This document shows, in pieces, positions 57,232 through 64,000 of a DNA stretch of 64,000 nucleotides. This stretch comes from Tetragonia tetragonoides (lineage: Eukaryota > Streptophyta > Magnoliopsida > Caryophyllales > Aizoaceae), in contig CM076146.1 in assembly GCA_038025085.1 (NCBI GenBank), positions 20,283,001 to 20,347,000 of the forward strand, given 5' to 3'. The position numbers and the translations under genes were made by a program. Numbering within the stretch: position 1 is the first letter of the stretch; every line of letters begins with the position of its first letter. The notes beneath the pieces were generated by a model, which saw nothing but the letters and a program-made list of their open reading frames with translations, was not told where the DNA came from and did not search any database.

Positions 57232-58680
57232 TGTAGACACCAAAAATTGTGTCTATGATAAGTCCCCATAAAAACCCAAGAATGAAAGGGTTCGATTTTG
57301 CTCTAACTTGGGTTGCGAGAATAAATGCTCTGATGATTAGCCCAGTTCCTTTCAATTAACCAGTGGAAGCCTTTTGTATAGGTGATCCAAACCAGTTGGA
57401 CTCAATTCAATTGGAGTCCAAAACTGAGAGATAGGCCTCTTTGAACCTAAAGGCCCGAAAGGGAACCCAAACCCATGAGTCAACCCTTGGTCAAACAAGG
57501 GAACTCAGTCAATCCCGCGTGGACCCCCTCGGAAAAGCCTCCCCTGCTTAGAAAAGTAGTTAGCCGCCTATACAGGCATGCCTCTCCAGGTCCAAGCGGC
57601 CACGCTTGAGTTCATGCAGTTTGACCGCTTGCCTTGCGGCTTGACCGCTTGTCCTACCAGCTCAACCGCTCGGCCTAGCTGCATGGTCGGCGGGACCTTT
57701 TCCCGCGGACGGTAAATTCAAGGCCCATTCGATCTCCGTGCCAAACCCTGGCAGCTCCCCCTCTTCTATATAAACAAACCTTAGGGTTCAATTGAAGGGG
57801 TTGGGAATTCGAGAGGTTGGCAGATTCTCTCTCAGGTTGGACAATAGGTTGACTCTCTCTCTCTCTCTCTCACATTAAAACCAGAAATTCTGATTCTACT
57901 CCTTCTTTAGGTTAGCCCTAGCACCATAAAATAAGCCTTCATACTTCATCAAGCGCATGAATTCAAGCAACATAACCCAATAAGTTCATTGTGAGCATCC
58001 AACCTGAGGGTTTTCAATAAATTTTATATTGTTTGTTATTACTAACGAATTTGGTTTACGTGATATGTACATGCATTGGCGCGTAATCGAGCAAAAGGGC
58101 TTGTATTAAGACTAATTAATGGATGAATGAATGTTTTAAATGTTGTTATTTATTGCTTCTTATGTTTAAATTATGCTTTGTTTGTGGATTAGTTGGTGAA
58201 TTATTTTTTTGTCTTCTAACTCGCATGTTTTAGCATATTTATTGTTTTCTAGTAATAAGAGCATGTAATTTGATAAATTTGTAAAAGTGGTCACAAGAAT
58301 AATAATTGTTCAACCCATTAGTTAAAACTAGGAATTTGGACAAATTGAACCTTGTTTGGAACCGTAGCATTAATCATTATATTGAATCGATTAGTAAAGG
58401 CCGTTGTTGTCAATGGGCGAGTTGGGTGCCTAACACCTTCCTAGCTCGTACTCACGCCCCCGAACTCATTTATGAAGTCAATTTCCCCAATAGGGATTTG
58501 GGTGTACAGGAATTGAGTTGACATCTTTCCAGACTATCGACATGATTCCAAGGTTTCCAAATTACCTTAAATTTGATGGCGACTTTCGATAATCTTAATC
58601 ATGTTCTTAGTGCAAAAAGAAAATCTTCATGTGCATTCACACTCAAAGATTCACGAAAACCCGAACAACCGCGCTCTCCC
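57232..58680 (+). repeat. family-X LTR, copy 3, 3' truncated
   Basis: It starts TGTAGACACCAAAAATTGTG. The TATA box is in CTTCTATATAAAC (about 57763-57775) and the U5 motif is at 58414-58460. It stops at CGCTCTCCC (58680), about 70 bases before the expected end. LTR B then resumes with TCGGGTTTGGG. The shared CCC suggests a microhomology-joined deletion. Confidence 0.8.
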
Positions 58681-58768
58681 TCGGGTTTGGGACGGTTTAG
58701 TGGTGTCGAGACGTGCACAACGACGTCGATAGCTCCCAGGAAATCGTTGTAAATTCGGGGGTGTTACA

Positions 58769-59100
58769 TCTTGCCAATTATATCTATCCCCCAAGCCGAG
58801 AAGGGCCAAGGAGAGGTGAAAGTGTATAATGTGGTCGGCGGGAAATGTTGGAAGTTTGCATGTGTCTGGCATTGCATGCATCTTTTGACTAATTCACCAC
58901 AGTCTTTCTCCATTGTGGTCCAATAATTGCCAAGCGTAGTTATCTTTTTAGACAACATCATACCACTCATGTGTGGTCCACAAACTCCTCCATGTACGTC
59001 TCTTAGGACTTTGTGGGCCATTTCGGTGCCTAAACACAAGAAATTAATCTCATTTGGGGTTTTCTTGTATATTTTACCTTGTACTTCAATAAATTAGGCT
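58769..59100 (-). pseudogene. int: Tat-4 integrase: zinc-binding domain and start of core
   Basis: Minus strand: HKVLRDVHGGVCGPHMSG, WTTMEKDCGELVKRCMQC (the HHCC zinc-binding pattern), then TSPWPFSAWGIDIIGK. It stops at the boundary of solo LTR B and continues at 45102. A frameshift separates it from RNase H near 59035. Confidence 0.85.
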
Positions 59101-59870
59101 GCGAGCCTCCTAAGGCCTTTTGGGCTCTACGGCTAGAATCAGGAGGGTAAATTTGATGGATGAGTAGGTTCTTTATGTCAGTGTACCACTCATCTTCTTC
59201 ATCATTGCATACCTCCAAAGCGTCGCAGTATGAAGGTTCAGACCTTCTTTGTACGCAAATAGGCATCTTTCGAATGGAATCGGGTATGTTGATCATGCTT
59301 GCCAATTTAGCCAATGCATCCGCGAATTGGTTATCTTCTCCTGGAAGATATGTGAAATTTCTTTGGTTGAAGTATACCACAATTTTGTCAAAGTATTCTT
59401 GGTAGAGTGCTAAAAATTCAATTTTGACTTTCCAGACTTTGGAAATCTGGTTAATTATGAGGGATGAGTCACCATAGACTCGTAGTGTTTTGATACCAAG
59501 TCTTATGGCGGATTGTATCCTATTATGCATGCTTCATATTCCGCGCCGTTGTTGGTGACCTCGTGGTCCAACATGACTGAAAGAGGTGTATGTGCATCGT
59601 CAGGAGACACTATCAATACTCCTACCCTAAATCCTTTTTGGTTAGATGCTCCATCGAAATATAGTTGCCATGTCTTGGTGTCTACAATCATAACCCCCTC
59701 GTCCGGGAAGTGATATTCTTCCTTGTTGTCGGGTTCGTTTATGGCTTGATCAGCTAGGTATTCCGAAATAGCATGTCCCTTAATTGCCTTTTGGTGTTCA
59801 AGTTTGAGGTCAAACTCGGATAAAAGAACTGTCCATCTTGCTATTCTACCGCTTAGAATGGGCTTTTAAA
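59101..59870 (-). pseudogene. Tat-4 RNase H
   Basis: Minus strand: LYFDGASNQKG (first acidic residue), VTNNGAEYEACIIG (Glu), LRVYGDSSLIINQISK (Asp) and GEDNQFADALAKLASM (final Asp), then ICVQRRSEPSYCDAL. This is the archaeal-type RNase H fold typical of Tat elements. A frameshift near 59515 splits it. Confidence 0.85.
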
Positions 59871-61151
59871 ATATATATTTTAGAGGATTGTCTCTCGATC
59901 TTATGTGGATATTATGTTGGATCATATAATGTCGCAGTTTCTTTGTCGTGGCGACCAAAGCTAGACTTGTTTTTTTCCAGAGGGGAATAGCGGGTTTCGT
60001 ATTCTAGAAACTTGTTGCTGACATAGTAGATGGCATTCTCTTCCTTGTTTATTACCTGGGCTAGCATGCCCCCCATTGACGTTTCCGTGACAGTAAGTTA
60101 GAGTCTTACAGGCATGCCTGGAGTGGGCGGTACTAGTAAGGGTGGTTAAGACAGACAGGCCATAATTTTGTCAAAGGCCTTTCTGTTCATCCCATTCTAT
60201 TTTTACCTCTTTCTTGAGCTTTTTGAATATGGGCTCGCATGTGATAGTCAATGAAGAAATGAATCGACTAATGTATTGGATTCTTTCCGAGAAGTCCTTG
60301 ATTTCTTTCTCTGGTCTTGGAGGACGCATGTCTATTATGGCATTGATCTTGGATGGATCAATCTCGATCCCTCTGTTGCTTATGACGAATCCTAAAAGTT
60401 TACCGGACGTGACCTAGAATGCGCACTTTTGGAATTAAGCCTCATGTTGTACTTTCTAAGCCTATCAAAAAACTTTTGAAGTGAGGGTACGTGCACTTCT
60501 CTTTCTTTGAACTTTATGATCATGTTATCCACGTATACTTTTGCTTCTTTGAGCATCATATCGTGAAGAAGGGTGGTTGCGGTTGTTTGATATATGGCCC
60601 TTGCATTCTTAAGCCCATATGGCATTAGAGTGTAGCAATAGGTGCCCCATCGGATGATGAAAGTCGTTTTCTCCTTATCCTCTTTGTCTATCAGGACTTG
60701 ATTATACCCTGCGTACCCGTCCATGAATGATAGGACGGCGTGTCCAGCTGTATTGTCTACTAGGACATCTATGTGGGGTAGTGGAAAGTCATATTTGGGG
60801 CTTGCGTTGTTTATGTTCCTGAAATCCACGCACATTCGTATTCGTCCATCCTTTATTGGGACTGAAAAAATGTTGGCTACCCAATCGGGGTAATTGGCCA
60901 GTCTTATGAAGCCTGCATCAAGTTGTTTCTGGACCTCTTCTTTGATCTTAAGGGCCCATTCCGGTTTCATTCTTCTTAGCTTTTGCTTGACTGGTTTGCA
61001 ATCGGGTTTTAGCAGGATGGTATGTTGAGCAATGTTGCGGTCTATGCCGGGCATGTCCTTGTAGGACCAGGAAAAAAACATCCGTATAATTCTTTAGGAG
61101 TGTTACCAATTGTTTGCGTTCATTAGAAGTTAAAGACAAGCCTATTTGCAC
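59871..61151 (-). pseudogene. Tat-4 reverse transcriptase
   Basis: Minus strand. The main open block is 61081-60392: LRRMKPEWALKIKEEVQKQL, SVPIKDGRIRMCVDFRNIN, DFPLPHIDVLVDNTAG, LSFMDGYAGYNQV, MPYGLKNARAIYQ and KVYVDNMIIK. The catalytic YVDD is YVDN, so one metal-binding aspartate is lost. The connection domain continues with frame breaks to 59871 (SNKFLEYETRY near 60000). Upstream, 61151-61080 reads IGLSLTSNERKQLVTLLKNY, usual before Tat RT. Confidence 0.88.
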
Positions 61152-61760
61152 GTGGCGTGGCTAATCATTAGTTGCAATATTTATTGTCTCCTTTTCTTCG
61201 ACTATTAAAGCCTTTTGCTCATGTTCGATTAATGCTTTAATGACTTCTTTTAGCATTTCTGTTATGTCTTTTAAATTATTAACAACAAGGCAATCCGAGT
61301 AAGTGAAATCATCACTCATAACATTAAAAGAAGCAGACAATACATCAATGACGTCGTCACTAGCGACCTTAGTAGCAACAGAAAAGAGTGGGGTGGACTA
61401 CCCGACACTTCTAGGATAACAGAGTCAGAATCATTCTCGGAATCAGAATTGGGCCCTTCTGAAGGACCATTGCGGATCGTGAACTTGTACTTGACTCCTT
61501 CTACCGGAGCCCACTTTGTCTCATGCTACCAGGTGGCGCGGTCGGGCCCAATTGGGGCAATCAGCTTGGACGGGTCGAAACCTTCGTTGAAAAGCACAGT
61601 CAGGGGAAGTTTGCCCGTTGCCTCATTGTATTGGCGACATTCTTCGCCAAATAGTAGCCCAAAGTCGTTGGGTGTGACACGAAATCAATTGAGCAAGCTG
61701 CTGCTCCAAGAACAAGCTTGACCATGCTATGGGCGAGCATCCCTTCTCTATCTCAGATTG
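61152..61760 (-). pseudogene. Tat-4 protease-RT linker region of the polyprotein
   Basis: Minus strand: RVTPNDFGLLFGEECRQYNE, LPLTVLFNEGFDPSKLIAPI, WAPVEGVKYKFTIRNGPSEG, then an acidic stretch up to LIVEEKETINIA. It lies between where protease should be and RT. Two stops are visible. No protease DSG motif was identified before the sequence ends at the new element. Confidence 0.6.
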
Positions 61761-61849
61761 CAAGCTTGTTTGGCACCAAGGCAGACAATGGGGGGTGTAC
61801 TCTACTCATTAGGGACACCTAAAACATCAGGGTTATCATTTAAATGCTT

Positions 61850-62477
61850 TCAATAATTTAGATCAATGTAATTAGTCTATCAATTCCGTACAGGTAGACG
61901 TTAATCAACATTAGTGCAGCTAAAGGGTGGGAATTAAGTGCCATGTTATTGATCCTAGTAACCTGCTCCTTTTGAGTTTGTTTAATGCCTTGGGGATCAA
62001 GTGATAAGGACATCTACCAGCTCAAGAGGAGCCAAGTCGCATTAATGACCAGCAGTACAAAGGACACGCTCCAATTTGTACTATTGGGGACCAAACAGTT
62101 TTGGGACCACTTTTTGAGGTCTTTTCTCATGAGGACAGCAAGGATTCTTTCTAGGGTATTCCATTAGGGTTTGTTGCATGTTTGAGCCTATAAATATGTA
62201 ATGAAATTGAATGTAATACTTAGATTATGTGAATGAGAAAAACCGATAGAGTGCTGCCTCTATTTCTGAAATCTTAAACCCTTTATCTCTTGTTTGGTGG
62301 CTTTGCCTTTATAACTTGAGTGGTGAGTTTGAGTAGCCCCTTTATCAACTGAATCTGGTGGTTTTACCTTTAGGATTCATTTGTGGTGAGCTCCAATTTA
62401 TCCCTTTTATTTCACAAGTTTTGTTCTTGAGAGATTCAATACAAGTGAGAGATTTTAACGAGCTAGTTTACGCATCA
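61850..62477 (+). repeat. 5' LTR of a younger Ty3/gypsy element
   Basis: The right end is CGCATCA at 62477, three bases before a tRNA-iMet primer site. The TATA box is CCTATAAATATG (62191-62202). The left boundary is not fixed; it lies somewhere between about 61.83 and 61.93 kb, because the partner LTR and target duplication are outside the window. Confidence 0.6.
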
Positions 62478-62480
62478 AAG

Positions 62481-62497
62481 TGGTATCAGAGATCTGG
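62481..62497 (+). promoter_or_regulatory. primer-binding site (tRNA-iMet type)
   Basis: TGGTATCAGAGATCTGG follows the LTR end and has the first 11 bases expected for an initiator-tRNA-Met primer. Confidence 0.75.
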
Positions 62498-63126
62498 TTT
62501 TTTAGCTCGTTTGATTTGGTATTCTGAAGCTTTGGGAAGTTATATTTCTTCTCCAAGTTGAATCAACGAAAAAGGTTGATTTTTGGTGCTCCATTCAAGC
62601 TCAAACGTTTTGTTGCTCTCGCTGGACAGCGTCTGGGAGCTGTTTTGTGAAAAACGCTCTTATCTGGTGTTCTTGTAATAAATATTGTGACTTTTCTTCT
62701 TTGTTGGCTTCCTAAGGTATAGATCTACAACTCTATTTTAGTGGACGTTTGATGTTATAGTGGTTTTGGCTGTCATAATTTGTGTTGAATGCATACATTG
62801 TGTACGGACAAGAACAGGGAAATACTGATTTTGTTAGATTGATTCTGGTTGATTGTGGTTTGATTATTGTGTGGATATTGTTGGGACTTCTTTTCTTTCT
62901 TAATCCCTTCTTTTCTTATCTATATATATATCTCTCTCTTTGTCTATTAAGGTTAGAATCACACCTTTACTCCTCTAACACTCACGTTGAGTATATTGGA
63001 TCTAAAGGTTGCGTTTGTGATTTAGCCTCACTAAACACAAATATCTTCTTATTCTTTCTAAGCCTACTACAAAATAAACCCTTTTAAGCAAAACACATTA
63101 ACCACCATAAAGAACCAAGCTACAAA
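62498..63126 (+). other. leader of the younger gypsy element
   Basis: Untranslated, T-rich sequence between primer site and gag. A TA/CT microsatellite lies at 62920-62940. No frame is assigned; the 62782-63087 frame is hydrophobic low-complexity reading. Confidence 0.6.
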
Positions 63127-64000
63127 ATGGCCGGAGAAGTTCCACGAAACATGACTCTTGAGCAAGCCCAATTTGAGGGTAGAATGTATGCTCTTGAACA
63201 GCAATTACAAGGTATTCATGATCTCCAACAAGGAGAAGGTAGGAGGAGACATAGGGGACATCGTGGAGGACGTGGTGATGATGATGGAGGTACTCCACCT
63301 CCAAGTGATCCTAGTGGTGAAACTTATTCTCCTAGTCCAAGGGGAAGAAGAGGAGGTGAACCATGGGACGACATGAGAGACCTTAAGCTTGAGTCTTCTG
63401 ATTTTGTATGTGGCATGAACCCTAGTGATTTCTTTGATTGGGTTCACAATATGGAGAGGTATTTTGAGGCTAAGGGCTATGATGACAGCAAATCATACAA
63501 GTTTGCATCTATTAAGTTGAAGAAGTATGCTTCATTGTGGCTAGAGAACACACAACACCAACGTGTGAGAGATGGCAAAGGCAAGAATAAAACTTGGACC
63601 AAGTTGAAGTCTTTGATGCAAAAATGCTTTGTTCCTGATTCTTACAAGCAAGACTTGTATCTACAGCTCACTCAACTCACACAAGGCTTTAAGGATGTCA
63701 ATGAATACGTGAGAGAGTTTGAGAAACTCCTCATGAGAACCGAAGTGAGGGAGGCTCAAGAGCACACAATTGCTAGGTTTATTCACGGCCTAAACTCTAA
63801 CATTAGAGAGAGGGTTAAATTTCAACCAAGATGGACTCTCCAAGACTCTATCAAGCCGGCTTTGATGGTTGCAAAGCAAGAGAAGAGCAAGAGAAGCACT
63901 CCTAAACCATTTGTTAGACCCGTCTCTAACTTTTTCAAGGGGAGTACAAGTGGAACCAAAAATGAGCCTAATCCTAAAGTTGATAAGGGCAAAGAGGCTG
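63127..64000 (+). CDS. gag: gag polyprotein of Ty3/gypsy element, open to the window edge
   Basis: An uninterrupted frame from the ATG at 63127 (MAGEVPRNMTLEQAQFEGRM) to the end of the window (291 codons). The N-terminal part has a Gln-rich helix (YALEQQLQGIHDLQQ) and a basic, Gly/Asp-rich linker (RRRHRGHRGGRGDDDGG). The retrotransposon-gag domain (residues about 90-245) includes SDFFDWVHNMERYFE, FASIKLKKYASLWLEN, the TWTKLKSLMQKCFVPDSY stretch and the FKDVNEYVREFEKLLMR stretch. It assembles virus-like particles in this family. No stop or frameshift is seen, unlike every other element here, so this is probably the youngest. The lineage within gypsy (chromovirus-like) is not certain. Confidence 0.85.
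   Translation, partial: MAGEVPRNMTLEQAQFEGRMYALEQQLQGIHDLQQGEGRRRHRGHRGGRGDDDGGTPPPSDPSGETYSPSPRGRRGGEPWDDMRDLKLESSDFVCGMNPSDFFDWVHNMERYFEAKGYDDSKSYKFASIKLKKYASLWLENTQHQRVRDGKGKNKTWTKLKSLMQKCFVPDSYKQDLYLQLTQLTQGFKDVNEYVREFEKLLMRTEVREAQEHTIARFIHGLNSNIRERVKFQPRWTLQDSIKPALMVAKQEKSKRSTPKPFVRPVSNFFKGSTSGTKNEPNPKVDKGKEA

Larger units (their letters stand above)
47510..58680 (+). mobile_element. Tat-2: Tat element with family-X LTRs, rearranged 3' end
   Basis: 5' LTR 47510-49052, primer site, leader, integrase (plus), aORF1 and aORF2 (minus), a hairpin-bearing tandem repeat, then a second family-X LTR 57232-58680 without its last bases. Gag through RNase H is missing. Instead of a polypurine tract, the right LTR is preceded by 265 bases of LTR B (56967-57231), a second copy of the sequence that precedes the left LTR. 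Confidence 0.75.
45103..58768 (+). mobile_element. solo LTR B, split by Tat-2
   Basis: Same family as solo LTR A: starts TGTGATACCCCAATATTTTC at 45103, ends GGGTGTTACA at 58768. The flanks TTTTG (45098-45102) and TCTTG (58769-58773) are a 5-base target duplication with one change, inside Tat-4 integrase. LTR B sequence itself is 45103-47509 and 58681-58768. The part between (about 0.7 kb in LTR A, including the hAT element) was lost when Tat-2 was truncated. Confidence 0.82.

Noticed and set aside
36096..58768. LTR A and LTR B as the two ends of one element
   Set aside because: Each has its own 5-base target duplication (GGCTG; TTTTG/TCTTG) and different host sequence, so they are separate solo LTRs.
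61449..61721. A 90-codon plus-strand ORF
   Set aside because: Shadow of the minus-strand Tat-4 polyprotein, which shows recognisable Tat sequence in the other frame.

Overview
This window is plant nuclear DNA made almost entirely of transposable elements. I found no cellular gene, rRNA or tRNA gene. The elements are typical of a large, repeat-dense flowering-plant genome, probably a dicot: an L1-type LINE, several Ty3/gypsy elements of the Tat/Ogre lineage with tRNA-Arg-like primer sites, solo LTRs, a hAT-like element and a tRNA-iMet-primed LTR array. The species cannot be told from the sequence.

The elements are nested. From the left: a LINE (1-3235, minus) lies in the interior of a Tat element whose 3' LTR is 3382-4898. 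That element sits in the leader of a minus-strand Tat element with a 4.3 kb 5' LTR (5934-10278), which interrupts a plus-strand Tat LTR (10279-11379). That LTR abuts an inverted Tat element, Tat-3 (11380-12414, 35585-36095, 39239-40974). Tat-3 was entered by Tat-1 (12415-35584, both LTRs present) and by a solo LTR (36096-39238, perfect 5-bp target duplication). Tat-1 was itself entered by a 10.4 kb array of eight LTRs and seven short interiors (19509-29901), in which six short LTR units repeat with a 721-bp period. Tat-4 (minus) starts with its 3' LTR at 40975. Its integrase is split by a second solo LTR (45103-58768), and that LTR holds Tat-2 (47510-58680). Tat-4 pol continues to about 61.76 kb. 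At the right edge a younger gypsy element begins, with an intact gag reading frame from 63127 to the window edge.

The most notable theme is a two-gene antisense cassette in the Tat elements. Between integrase and the 3' LTR, on the opposite strand, lie two genes: a DUF7745/plant-mobile-domain-like gene (called aORF1 here) and a multi-exon plant mobile domain gene (aORF2). The same order occurs in Tat-1, Tat-2 and Tat-3, and part of it in Tat-4. Short GC-rich palindromes occur upstream of several of these antisense genes and also in LTR U3 regions, often next to a TATA box. Tat-1, Tat-2 and Tat-4 each carry a different tandem repeat between aORF2 and the 3' LTR.

All Tat coding regions are broken by stops, frameshifts or deletions. 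The only coding sequence that looks intact is the gag at the right edge.
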